Shown in pieces: positions 31,405-45,749 of a DNA stretch of 64,000 nucleotides. Under the pieces are notes generated by a model that worked only from the letters and a program-made list of their open reading frames with translations, did no database searches and had not been told where the DNA came from. Within the stretch, counting starts at the first letter, position 1. Each line of letters opens with the position of its first letter. Position numbers and translations under genes: made by a program. The DNA comes from Eriocheir sinensis (lineage: Eukaryota > Arthropoda > Malacostraca > Decapoda > Varunidae), in contig NW_026111769.1 of assembly GCF_024679095.1 (NCBI RefSeq), forward strand, positions 126,501 through 190,500. The letters run 5' to 3'.

Positions 31405-33528
31405 ACATATAGAGTAAATTTCTATGATAATATATATTCAAAATACATATAAAATTATGTAAATAAGTATAAATATATATATATCAAATACACCTAAAAA
31501 AAATAAAATTCGTATCAAAATAAATAAACAAAATTCCGATAAAAGAACGTATATTTGTAGGAAAATAAATATACAAAATACACATAAAATTACGAAAATT
31601 TGAATAAAATTATATACAAAAAAACAAAAAAATAAATTTCAATTTGTATGAAAATAGATATACAAAATACACATATAATTAGTTAAATTTGTATTTACAT
31701 ACATGTACAAAATACACATAAAATAATGTAAATTTGTGAAATGAAAATTCACATAAAATAACGTACATTTATATAAAATAGATATACAAAATATACATAG
31801 AATAATGTAAAAATCGTATCAAAATAAATACACAGAATATCAATAAAATAATGTAATTTTGTATGAAAATACCCATAAAATAAAGCATATTTTTTTAAAA
31901 ATAAATATACAAAAATACACATAGAATAATTAAATGTGTATTAAAATTAATATACAAAATGCACGTACAATAAGGTAAATTTGTATTGAAAAAATATACA
32001 AAATGCACAAAAAAGTGTAAATTTGTTTAAAAATCTATATACGAATACACATAAAATAACGTAGATTTCTATAAAATATATACTAAATACACATGAAATG
32101 ATGTAAATACATATAAAAATATATATATACAAAATACACATTAAATAATTTAAATTCACCTCAAAATAGATAAACAAAATATCAATAAAAGAATGCGTAT
32201 TTGTATGAAAATAGATATACAAAATACTCATAAAATAACCTAAGTTTGAATAAAACTATATACAAAAATACACAAAAATAAATTAAATTTGTATGAAAAT
32301 AAATATACAAAATACACAAAAAATTAGGTAAATTTGTATTGAAATACATATACAAAATACACATAAAATAATGGAAATTTGATTGAAAATATATAAACAT
32401 ATACACTTAAAATAACGTAAATTTGTATCAAATATATATACAAAATACACCTTAAATAATGTAAATATGTATAAAAAAATATATACAAAACACAAATAGA
32501 ATAATGTAAAATCGTATCAACAATAAATACACAGAATATTAATAAAATAATGTAGATTTGTATATAAAAAAAAGATGCAAAATAGCCATAAAATAACGCA
32601 TTTTTTATAAAAATATATATAACAAAATACACATAAAATATTAAAATTTGTATTAAAATAAATATAAAAAATGCACATACTATAAGGTAAATTTGTATTG
32701 AAATAAATATGCAAAATACATATAAAACAATGTAAAATTGTTTCAAAATATATATACGAATACACATAAAATAACGTAGATCTCTATAAAAATATATACA
32801 AAATACACATAAAATGAAGTAAATACGTATAAAAAAATGAATACAAAATATACATAAAAATCGTATCAAGATAAATAAACAAAATACCAGTAAAAGAATG
32901 TGTATTTGTATAAATATAAATATACAAAATACACATAAAATATCGTAAATTTGTATAAAACTATATACAAAAATACACAGAAGTAATTAAATTTGTATGA
33001 AAATATATATACAAAATACAGCTAAAATAAGCTAAATTTGAATTGAAATGTACGTACAAAATACATAAAATAATGTAAATCTGTATCAAAATATTTATAC
33101 AAATACATATAATAACGTAGAGTTGTTTAAAAATATATAAACAAAATACACATTAAGTAATGTAAATACGTATAAAAAATATGTACAAAATACACATATA
33201 ATCATGTAATTCGTATCAAAATAAATAAACAAAATAGCAATAAAATAATGTAAGTTTGTATGAGAAAACATATACAAATAACGCAAATTTCTATAAAAAT
33301 ATATGTACAAAAATGCACATAAAATAAAGTAAATTTACAAAAAAATATATATACAAAACACACACTAAATAATGTAAATGCGTACATAAAATAACCTAAA
33401 TTTGTATAAAACTATATACAAAAATACTCAAAAATAATTTAAATTTGTTTGAAAAGAAATATACAAAATACATAAAATTAGGTAAATTTGTTGAAATACA
33501 TATACAAAATACACATCAAATAATGTAA

Positions 33529-34560
33529 ATTTGGATGAAATATATAAACAAAGACACTTAAAATAACGTAAATTTGTATAAAATATATATGCAATTACAT
33601 TAAATAATGTAAATGTGTATAAAAAATATATATACAAAAAACAAATAGAATAATGTAAAATCGTATCAAAATAAATACACAGAATATCAATAAAATAATG
33701 TAAATTTGTATGAAAATAAAGATGCAAAATTACCAAAAAATTTTCGCATTTTTTTTAAAAATATATTTACCAAAATACTCATAAAATATTTAAATTTGTA
33801 TTGAAATAAATATACAAAATGCATATACAGTAAGGTAAATTTGTATTGAAAGAGATATTCAAAAATACATATAAAACAATGTAAATTTGTTTCAAAATAT
33901 ATATACGAATACACATAAAATAAAGTAGATTTCTATAGAAATATATATACAAAATACATATGAAATTATGTAAATACGTATAAAAATATATATGCAAAAT
34001 ACATATCAAATAATGTAAATTCCTGTCAAAATAAATAAACAAAATATCATGAAAAGAATGTGTATTTGTATGAAAATAGATAATAGATAATAAATTTGTA
34101 TAAAATATATATGCAAGATACACATTAAATAATGTAAATATGTATAAAAAAGTATATACAAAAAACAAATAGAATAATGTAACATCGTATCAAAATAAAT
34201 ACACCGAATATTAATAAAATAATGTAAATTTGTATGAAAATAAAGATGCAAAATTCCCATAAAATAGCGCATTTTTTATAAAAATATATATACCAAAATA
34301 CACATAAAATATTTAAATTTGAATTGAAATAAATATACAAAATGCACATACAATAAGGTAAATTTGTATTGAAAGAGATATGCAAAAATATATATAAAAC
34401 AATGTAAATTTGTTTCAAAATATATATACGAATACAAAAAAAAACGTAGATTTCTATAAAAATATATATACAAAATACACATAAAATTAAGTAAATACGT
34501 ATAAAAAAATGTATACAAAATACACATAAAATAATGTAATTTCGAATTAAAATAAATGTA
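33529..34560 (-). repeat. 1.03 kb internal tandem duplication, first copy
   Basis: The series from AATTTGGATGAAATATATAAA through GCATATACAGTAAGG (33,822) to the region before 34,561 restarts at 34,561 as AATTTGAATGAAAATATATA. The offset is ~1,032, close to 23 units of 45. It is present in all three full 7.17 kb copies (also 40,674/41,711 and 47,875/48,899), so it predates their amplification. Confidence 0.85.
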
Positions 34561-35590
34561 AATTTGAATGAAAATATATAAACAAATACACTTAAAATAA
34601 CGTAAATTTGTATAAAATATATATGCAAGATACACATTAAATAATGTAAATGTGTATAAAAAATTATACAAAAACAAATAGAATAATGTAAAATCGTATC
34701 AAAATAAATACACAGAATATCAATAAAATAATGTAAATTTGTATGAAAATAAAGATGCAAAAAAACCATAAATTATCGGATTTTTTATAAAAAAAAATAT
34801 ACAAAAATACACATAAAATAAATAAATTTGAATTGAAATAAATATACAAAATGCATATACAGTAAGGTAAATTTGTATTAAAAGATATTCAAAAATACAT
34901 ATAAAACAATGTAAATTTGTTTCAAAATATATATACGAATACACTTAAAATAAAGTAGATTTCTAGAGAAATATATATACAAAATACATATGAAATTATG
35001 TAAATACGTATAATAATATATATACAAAATACATATCAAATAATGTAAATTCATGTCAAAATAAATAAACAAAATATCATGAAAAGAATGTGTATTTGTA
35101 TGAAAATAGATAATAGATAATAAATTTGTATAAAATATATATGCAAGATACATATTAAATAATGTAAATATGTATAAAAAAGTATATACAAAAAACATAT
35201 AGAATAATGTAAAATCGTATCAAAATAAATACACCTAATATTAATAAAATAATGTAAATTTGTATGAAAATAAAGATGCAAAATTCCCATAAAATAGCGC
35301 ATTTCTTATAAAAATATATATACCAAAATACACATAAAATATTTAAATTTGTATTAAAATAAATATACAAAATGCACATACAATAAGGTAAATTTGTATT
35401 GAAAGAGATATGCAAAAATACATATAAAACAATATAAATTTGTTTCAAAATATATAAACGAATACAAATAGAAAAACGTAGATTTCTATAAAAATATATA
35501 TACAAAATACACATAAAATTAAGTAAATACGTATAAAAAAATGTATACAAAATACACATAAAATAATGTAAACTCGATTTAAAATAAATA
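34561..35590 (-). repeat. 1.03 kb internal tandem duplication, second copy
   Basis: Repeats the order of 33,529-34,560, including GATGCAAAATTCCCATAAAA (34,246 and 35,276). It ends where AACTCGATTTAAAATAAAT continues into AACAAAATACC rather than into another restart. Confidence 0.85.
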
Positions 35591-36677
35591 AACAAAATAC
35601 CAATAAAAGAATGTGTATTTGGATAAATATAAATATACAAAATACATATACAAAATAAACATAAAATAAGGTAGATTTATAATAAAATATATGTACAAAA
35701 TACACATAAAATAATGTAAATTTATATGAAAATATATATACAAATACACATAAAATACCATGAATTTGTATAAAAATATATATTCAAAATAAATATTAAA
35801 TAATGTAAAAGCGTATAAAAATATATATACAAAGTACATATAAAATAATGTTAATTCGTAACAATATAAATCAACAAAACACCAAGAAAATAATATATAT
35901 TTGAATGAAAATAAATTTACAAAATACACATAACATAACTAAAATTTGTATTAAAATATATACAAAAATACATATAAATAATTTGAGTTTGTATGAAAAT
36001 AGATATTCAAAACACACATAAAACTAGGTAAATTTCTTTTGAAATATATATACAAAATACCCATAAAATATTGTAAATTTGTGTCAAAATATATAAACAA
36101 ATACACATAAAATAACTTAAAATAACGTAAATATGTATCAAATATATATACAAAAAGCACATTAAATAATGTAAATATGTATAAAAAATTATATACAAAA
36201 AACAAATGAAATAATGTAAAATCGTATCAATATAAATACAGAAAATATTAATAAAATAATGTAAATTTGTATGAAAATTAAGATGCAAAATACCCATAAA
36301 ATAACGCATTTTTAATAAAAATATATATACGAAAAAATATAAAATATTTGATTTTGTATTAAAATAAATAGATATACAAAATACATAAAATAAGCTAAAT
36401 TTGAATTGAAATATAAATACAAAATACATAAAATAATGTAAATTTGTATCAAAATACTTATACAAATACACATATAATAACGTAAATTTGTATAAAAATA
36501 TAAACATAATACACATTAAATAATGTAAATACGTATAAAAAAATGTACAAAATACACAAATAATCATGTAATTCGTATCAAAATAAATAGCCAAAATACC
36601 AATAAAATAATGTAAATTTCTATGAGAAAACATATACAAATACACATAAATAACGCAAATATCAATAAAAATATATA

Positions 36678-38584
36678 TAATATAATATATTTTATACATA
36701 TTTAAAATATTTAATGTATATTTTGTATATATATTTATCCAGATTTACGTTATTTTATATGTATTTGTTTATATATTTTCATACAAATTTACATTATTTT
36801 ATGTGAGTTTTGTGTATGTATTTCAATGCAAATTTGCCTAACTTTATGTGTATTTTGCATATCTATTTTCAAACAAATTTAAATTATTTTTGTGTATTTT
36901 TGTATATATTTTTATGCAAATTTTAGTTATTTTATTTGTTTTTTGTATATATATTTTCCTACAAATATACATTCATTTATTGGAATTTTGTGTATTTAAT
37001 TTTTACAATTTACATTATTTTATGTGTATTTTGTATATATTTTTCTACGTATTTAAATTATTTCATGTGTATTTTATATATACATTTTCATAAAAATTTG
37101 CGTTATTTTATTGTGTGTATTCGTATATATTTTGAAACAAATTTTATACAAATTCATGTTATTTTATTTGTATTTGTATACATATTTTCATACAAATTGA
37201 TATTATTTTATGTGTATTCTTACATATATTTTATTACAATTTTACCTTATTTTATGTTTATTTTGTATATTTATTTCATTCAATTTTAAATTATTTAATG
37301 TGTATATTTGTATTTGTATTTAGGTTATTTTATGTGTGTTTTCTATATATTTTCATCCAAAATTACATTATTTTATTGTTATTTTCTTAATTTAACTCGA
37401 TACGAATTTAGATTATTTCATAGGTATTTTGTATACATATTTTTATACTCATTTACATTATCTAATGTGTGTTTTGTATATATTTTTTTTATGCAAACTA
37501 ATTTTATGTGCATTTTTGTACATATATTTTTATAGAAACTTAAAACGTTATTTTATGTGTATTTTGTATATGTTTTCTCATACAAATTTACATTATTTAA
37601 TTAGTTTTTTGTTTATTTATTTTGATACGAATGACTTGATTATTTGTGTATTTTGTAAATATTTTTTTTATACGTATTTACATTACTTAATGTGTATTTT
37701 GTTTATATTTTTTTACAAATTTACGTTATTATATGTGTATTTGTAAAAATATTTTGAAACGAACTTACTTTATTTTATGTATTTTGTATATATATTTCAA
37801 TTCAAATTTAGCTTATTTTGTGTGTATTTTGTATATCTATTTTCATACAAATTTAATTACTTCTGTGTATTTTTGTATATAGTTTTATACAAATTTACGT
37901 TATTTTATGTGCATTTTGTATATTTATATTTATACAAATACACACTCTCTTATTGGTATTTTGTTTATTTATATTTATACGAATTTACATTATTTTATGT
38001 GTATTTTGTATACATTTTTGATTCGTATTTACTTAGTTTTATTTGTATTTTGTATATATATTTATAGAAATCTACGTTATTTTATGTGCATTCGTATATA
38101 TATTTTGAAACAAATTTACATTGTTTTATATGTATTTTGCATATCTATTACAATACAAATTTACCTTATTGTATTTGCATTTTGTATATTTATTTTAATA
38201 CAAATTCAAATATTTTATGTGTATTTTGGTATATATAATTTTATAAAAAATGCGTTATTTTATAGGTATTTTGCATCTTAGTTTTCATACAAATGTACAT
38301 TATTTTATTAATATTCTGTGTATATATTTTGATACGATTTTATATTATACTATTTGTGTTTTGTATATATTTTTAAACATATTTTCATTATTTAATGTAT
38401 TTTTATATATATTTTATACAAATTACCGTTATTTTAAGTGTATTTGTTTATATAATTTCATTCAAATTTACATTATTTTAATGTATTTTGTATATATTTC
38501 AATACAAATTTACCTAATTTTATGTGTATTTTGTATATTTATTTTCATACAAATTTAAATTATTTTTGTGTTTTTTTGTATAAC
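36678..38584 (+). repeat. Forward part of copy 2
   Basis: Collinear with copies 1 and 3. The switch to reverse falls in TTTTTTTGTATAACATATAG, as in the others. Confidence 0.9.
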
Positions 38585-41500
38585 ATATAGAGTAAATTTC
38601 TATGATAATATATATTCAAAATACATATAAAATTATGTAAATAAGTATAAATATATATATCAAATACACCTAAAAAAATAAAATTCGTATCAAAATAAAT
38701 AAACAAAATTCCGATAAAAGAACGTATATTTGTAGGAAAATAAATATACAAAATACACATAAAATTACGAAAATTTGAATAAAAATATATACAAAAAAAC
38801 AAAAATAAATTTCAATATGTATGAAAATAGATATACAAAATACACATATAATTAGTTAAATTTGTATTTTAATACATGTACAAAATTCACATAAAATAAC
38901 GTACATTTATATAAAATAGATATACAAAATATACATAGAATAATGTAAAAATCGTATCAAAATAAATACACAGAATATCAATAAAATAATGTAATTTTGT
39001 ATGAAAATACCCATAAAATAAAGCATATTTTTTTAAAAATAAATATACAAAAATACACATAGAATAATTAAATGTGTATTAAAATTAATATACAAAATGC
39101 ACGTACAATAAGGTAAATTTGTATTGAAAAAATATACAAAATGCACAAAAAAGTGTAAATTTGTTTAAAAATCTATATACGAATACACATAAAATAACGT
39201 AGATTTCTATAGAAAAATATATACAAAATACACATGAAATGATGTAAATACATATAAAAATATATATATACAAAATACACATTAAATAATTTAAATTCAC
39301 CTCAAAATAGATAAACAAAATATCAATAAAAGAATGCGTATTTGTATGAAAATAGATATACAAAATACTCATAAAATAACCTAAGTTTGAATAAAACTAT
39401 ATACAAAAATACACAAAAATAAATTAAATTTGTATGAAAATAAATATACAAAATACACAAAAAATTAGGTAAATTTGTATTGAAATACATATACAAAATA
39501 CACATAAAATAATGGAAATTTGATTGAAAATATATAAACATATACACTTAAAATAACGTAAATTTGTATCAAATATATATACAAAATACACCTTAAATAA
39601 TGTAAATATGTATAAAAAAATATATACAAAACACAAATAGAATAATGTAAAATCGTATCAACAATAAATACACAGAATATTAATAAAATAATGTAGATTT
39701 GTATATAAAAAAAAAGATGCAAAATAGCCATAAAATAACGCATTTTTTATAAAAATATATATAACAAAATACACATAAAATATTAAAATTTGTATTAAAA
39801 TAAATATAAAAAATGCACATACTATAAGGTAAATTTGTATTGAAATAAATATGCAAAATACATATAAAACAATGTAAAATTGTTTCAAAATATATATACG
39901 AATACACATAAAATAACGTAGATCTCTATAAAAATATATACAAAATACACATAAAATGAAGTAAATACGTATAAAAAAATGAATACAAAATATACATAAA
40001 AATCGTATCAAGATAAATAAACAAAATACCAGTAAAAGAATGTGTATTTGTATAAATATAAATATACAAAATACACATAAAATATCGTAAATTTGTATAA
40101 AACTATATACAAAAATACACAGAAGTAATTAAATTTGTATGAAAATATATATACAAAATACAGCTAAAATAAGCTAAATTTGAATTGAAATGTACGTACA
40201 AAATACATAAAATAATGTAAATCTGTATCAAAATATTTATACAAATACATATAATAACGTAGAGTTGTTTAAAAATATATAAACAAAATACACATTAAGT
40301 AATGTAAATACGTATAAAAAATATGTACAAAATACACATATAATCATGTAATTCGTATCAAAATAAATAAACAAAATAGCAATAAAATAATGTAAGTTTG
40401 TATGAGAAAACATATACAAATAACGCAAATTTCTATAAAAATATATGTACAAAAATGCACATAAAATAAAGTAAATTTACAAAAAAATATATATACAAAA
40501 CACACACTAAATAATGTAAATGCGTGCATAAAATAACCTAAATTTGTATAAAACTATATACAAAAATACTCAAAAATAATTTAAATTTGTTTGAAAAGAA
40601 ATATACAAAATACACATAAAATTAGGTAAATTTGTATTGAAATACATATACAAAATACACATCAAATAATGTAAATTTGGATGAAAATATATAAACAAAT
40701 ACACTTAAAATAACGTAAATTTGTATAAAATATATATGCAAGATACACATTAAATAATGTAAATGTGTATAAAAAATATATGTACAAAAAACAAATAGAA
40801 TAATGTAAAATCGTATCAAAATAAATACACAGAATATCAATAAAATAATGTAAATTTGTATGAAAATAAAGATGCAAAATTCCCAAAAATTTTCGCATTT
40901 TTTTTTAATATATATACCAAAATACACATAAAATATTTAAATTTGTATTGAAATAAATATACAAAATGCATATACAGTAAGGTAAATTTGTATTGAAAGA
41001 GATATTCAAAAATACATATAAAACAATGTAAATTTGTTTCAAAATATATATACGAATACACATAAAATAAAGTAGATTTCTATAGAAATATATATACAAA
41101 ATACATATGAAATTATGTAAATACGTATAAAAATATATATGCAAAATACATATCAAATAATGTAAATTCCTGTCAAAATAAATAAACAAAATATCATGAA
41201 AAGAATGTGTATTTGTATGAAAATAGATAATAGATAATAAATTTGTATAAAATATATATGCAAGATACACATTAAATAATGTAAATATGTATAAAAAAGT
41301 ATATACAAAAAACATATAGAATAATGTAACATCGTATCAAAATAAATACACCGAATATTAATAAAATAATGTAAATTTGTATGAAAATAAAGATGCAAAA
41401 TTCCCATAAAATAGCGCATTTTTTTATAAAAATATATATACCAAAATACACATAAAATATTTAAATTTGAATTGAAATAAATATACAAAATGCACATACA

Positions 41501-43833
41501 ATAAGGTAAATTTGTATTGAAAGAGATATGCAAAAATACATATAAAACAATGTAAATTTGTTTCAAAATATATATACGAATACAAATAAAAAAACGTAGA
41601 TTTCTATAAAAATATATATACAAAATACACATAAAATTAAGTAAATACGTATAAAAAAATGTATACAAAATACACATAAAATAATGTAACTTCGAATTAA
41701 AATAAATGTAAATTTGAATGAAAATATATAAACAAATACACTTAAAATAACGTAAATTTGTATAAAATATATATGCAAGATACACATTAAATAATGTAAA
41801 TGTGTATAAAAAAATATATACAAAAAACAAATAGAATAATGTAAAATCTTATCAAAATAAATACACAGAATATCAATAAAATAATGTAAATTTGTATGAA
41901 AATAAAGATGCAAAATTCCCATAAATTATCGCATTTTTTATAAAAAAATATATACCAAAATACACATAAAATATTTAAATTTGTATTGAAATAAATATAC
42001 AAAATGCATATACAGTAAGGTAAATTTGTATTAAAAGAGATATTCAAAAATACATATAAAACAATGTAAATTTGTTTCAAAATATATATACGAATACACT
42101 TAAAATAAAGTAGATTTCTAGAGAAATATATATACAAAATACATATGAAATTATGTAAATACGTATAATAATATATATACAAAATACATATCAAATAATG
42201 TAAATTCATGTCAAAATAAATAAACAAAATATCATGAAAAGAATGTGTATTTGTATGAAAATAGATAATAGATAATAAATTTGTATAAAATATATATGCA
42301 AGATACATATTAAATAATGTAAATATGTATAAAAAAGTATATACAAAAAACATATAGAATAATGTAAAATCGTATCAAAATAAATACACCTAATATTAAT
42401 AAAATAATGTAAATTTGTATGAAAATAAAGATGCAAAATTCCCATAAAATAGCGCATTTCTTATAAAAATATATATACCAAAATACACATAAAATATTTA
42501 AATTTGTATTAAAATAAATATACAAAATGCACATACAATAAGGTAAATTTGTATTGAAAGAGATATGCAAAAATACATATAAAACAATATAAATTTGTTT
42601 CAAAATATATAAACGAATACAAATAGAAAAACGTAGATTTCTATAAAAATATATATACAAAATACACATAAAATTAAGTAAATACGTATAAAAATGTATA
42701 CAAAATACACATAAAATAATGTAAACTCGATTTAAAATAAATAAACAAAATACCAATAAAAGAATGTGTATTTGGATAAATATAAATATACAAAATACAT
42801 ATACAAAATAAACATAAAATAAGGTAGATTTATAATAAAATATATGTACAAAATACACATAAAATAATGTAAATTTATATGAAAATATATATACAAATAC
42901 ACATAAAAAACCATGAATTTGTATAAAAATATATATTCAAAATAAATATTAAATAATGTAAAAGCGTATAAAAATATATATACAAAGTACATATAAAATA
43001 ATGTTAATTCGTAACAATATAAATCAACAAAACACCAAGAAAATAATATATATTTGAATGAAAATAAATTTACAAAATACACATAACATAACTAAAATTT
43101 TTATTAAAATATATACAAAAATACATATAAATAATTTGAGTTTGTATGAAAATAGATATTCAAAACACACATAAAACTAGGTAAATTTCTTTTGAAATAT
43201 ATATACAAAATACCCATAAAATATTGTAAATTTGTGTCAAAATATATAAACAAATACACATAAAATAACTTAAAATAACGTAAATATGTATCAAATATAT
43301 ATACAAAAAACACATTAAATAATGTAAATATGTATAAAAAATTATATACAAAAAACAAATGAAATAATGTAAAATCGTATCAATATAAATACAGAAAATA
43401 TTAATAAAATAATGTAAATTTGTATGAAAATTAAGATGCAAAATACCCATAAAATAACGCATTTTTAATAAAAATATATACGAAAAAATATAAAATATTT
43501 GATTTTGTATTAAAATAAATAGATATACAAAATACACATAAAATAAGCTAAATTTGAATTGAAATATAAATACAAAATACATAAAATAATGTAAATTTGT
43601 ATCAAAATACTTATACAAATACACATATAATAACGTAAATTTGTATAAAAATATATAAACATAATACACATTAAATAATGTAAATACGTATAAAAAAATG
43701 TACAAAATACACAAATAATCATGTAATTCGTATCAAAATAAATAGACAAAATACCAATAAAATAATGTAAATTTCTATGAGAAAACATATACAAAATACA
43801 CATAAATAACGCAAATATCGATAAAAATATATA
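38585..43833 (-). repeat. Reverse part of copy 2
   Basis: Near 38,860-38,895 it lacks about 50-60 bases (one unit, ACATGTACAAAATACACATA to AATTCACATAAAATAACG) that copies 1 and 3 have near 31,700-31,755 and 46,040-46,095. The deletion joins ACATGTACAAAATTCACAT directly. Confidence 0.88.
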
Positions 43834-45749
43834 TAATATAATATATTTTTATACATATTTAAAATATTTAATGTATATTTTGTATATATATTTTATCCAG
43901 ATTTACGTTATTTTATATGTATTTGTTTATATATTTTCATACAAATTTACATTATTTTATGTGAGTTTTGTATATGTATTTCAATACAAATTTGCCTAAC
44001 TTTATGTGTATTTTGCATATCTATTTTCAAACAAATTTAAATTATTTTTGTGTATTTTTGTATATATTTTTATGCAAATTTTAGTTATTTTATTTGTTTT
44101 TTGTATATATATTTTCCTACAAATATACATTCATTTATTGGAATTTTGTGTATTTAATTTTTTACGAATTTACATTATTTTATGTGTATTTTGAATATAT
44201 ATTTTTCTACGTATTTAAATTATTTCATGTGTATTTTATATATACATTTTCATAAAAATTTGCGTTATTTTATTGTGTGTATTCGTATATATTTTGAAAC
44301 AAATTTTATACAAATTCATGTTATTTTATTTGTATTTGTATACATATTTTCATACAAATTGATATTATTTTATGTGTATTCTTACATATATTTTATTACA
44401 ATTTTACCTTATTTTATGTTTATTTTGTATATTTATTTCATTCAATTTTAAATTATTTAATGTGTATATTTGTATTTGTATTTAGGTTATTTTATGTGTG
44501 TTTTCTATATATATTTTCATCCAAAATTACATTATTTTATTGTTATTTTCTTAATTTAACTCGATACGAATTTAGATTATTTCATAGGTATTTTGTATAC
44601 ATATTTTTATACTCATTTACATTATCTAATGTTTTGTATATTTTTTTTATGCAAACTAATTTTATGTGCATTTTTGTACATATATTTTTATAGAAACTTA
44701 AAACGTTATTTTATGTGTATTTTGTATATGTTTTCTCATACAAATTTACATTATTTAATTAGTTTTTTGTTTATTTATTTTGATACGAATGACTTGATTA
44801 TTTGTGTATTTTGTAAATATTTTTTTATACGTATTTACATTACTTAATGTGTATTTTGTTTATATTTTTTTACAAATTTACGTTATTATATGTGTATTTG
44901 TTAAAAATATTTTGAAACGAACTTACTTTATTTTATGTATTTTGTATATATATTTCAATTCAAATTTAGCTTATTTTGTGTGTATTTTGTATATCTATTT
45001 TCATACAAATTTAATTACTTCTGTGTATTTTTGTATATAGTTTTATACAAATTTACGTTATTTTATGTGCATTTTGTATATTTATATTTATACAAATACA
45101 CACTCTCCTATTGGTATTTTGTTTATTTATATTTATACGAATTTACATTATTTTATGTGTTTTTTGTATACATTTTTGATTCGTATTTACTTAATTTTAT
45201 TTGTATTTTGTATATATATATTTATAGAAATCTACGTTATTTTATGTGCATTCGTATATATATTTTGAAACAAATTTACATTGTTTTATATGTATTTTGC
45301 ATATCTATTACAATACAAATTTACCTTATTGTATTTGCATTTTGTATATTTATTTTAATACAAATTCAAATATTTTATGTGTATTTTGGTATATATAATT
45401 TTATAAAAAATGCGTTATTTTATAGGTATTTTGCATCTTAGTTTTCATACAAATGTACATTATTTTATTAATATTCTGTGTATATATTTTGATACGATTT
45501 TATATTATACTATTTGTGTTTTGTATATATTTTTTAAACATATTTTCATTATTTAATGTGTATTTTTTATATATATTTTATACAAATTACCGTTATTTTA
45601 AGTGTATTTGTTTATATAATTTCATTCAAATTTACATTATGTTAAGTGTATTTTGTATATGTATTTCAATACAAATTTACCTAATTTTATGTGTATTTTG
45701 TATATTTATTTTCATACAAATTTAAATTATTTTTGTGTTTTTTTGTATA
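43834..45749 (+). repeat. Forward part of copy 3
   Basis: Same order as the other forward parts. Private differences include CTAATGTTTTGTATATTTTT near 44,627, where the others have CTAATGTGTGTTTTG. Confidence 0.9.

Larger units (their letters stand above)
29511..36677. repeat. 7.17 kb higher-order repeat, copy 1
   Basis: From hinge TAATATAATA at 29,511 to the base before the next one at 36,678, 7,167 bp. The first ~1.9 kb are forward units and the remaining ~5.3 kb reverse units. Compared by eye with copy 2, long stretches differ only by single-base indels; for example 32,401-32,590 against 39,541-39,720 differ by one A. About 159 basic units. Confidence 0.93.
31405..36677 (-). repeat. Reverse part of copy 1
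   Basis: Begins at TATAACATATAGAGTAAATT, which is shared by all full copies. Marker pieces are TCGTATCAACAATAAATAC near 32,512 and GTACGTACAAAATAC near 33,049. It contains an internal ~1.03 kb tandem duplication. Confidence 0.9.
36678..43833. repeat. 7.17 kb higher-order repeat, copy 2
   Basis: Hinge to hinge, 7,156 bp. Forward units to ~38,584, then reverse units. The internal ~1.03 kb duplication starts at 40,674 and 41,711. A private change is TGCGTGCATAAAATAACC near 40,520, where the others have TGCGTACATAAAATAACC. Confidence 0.93.
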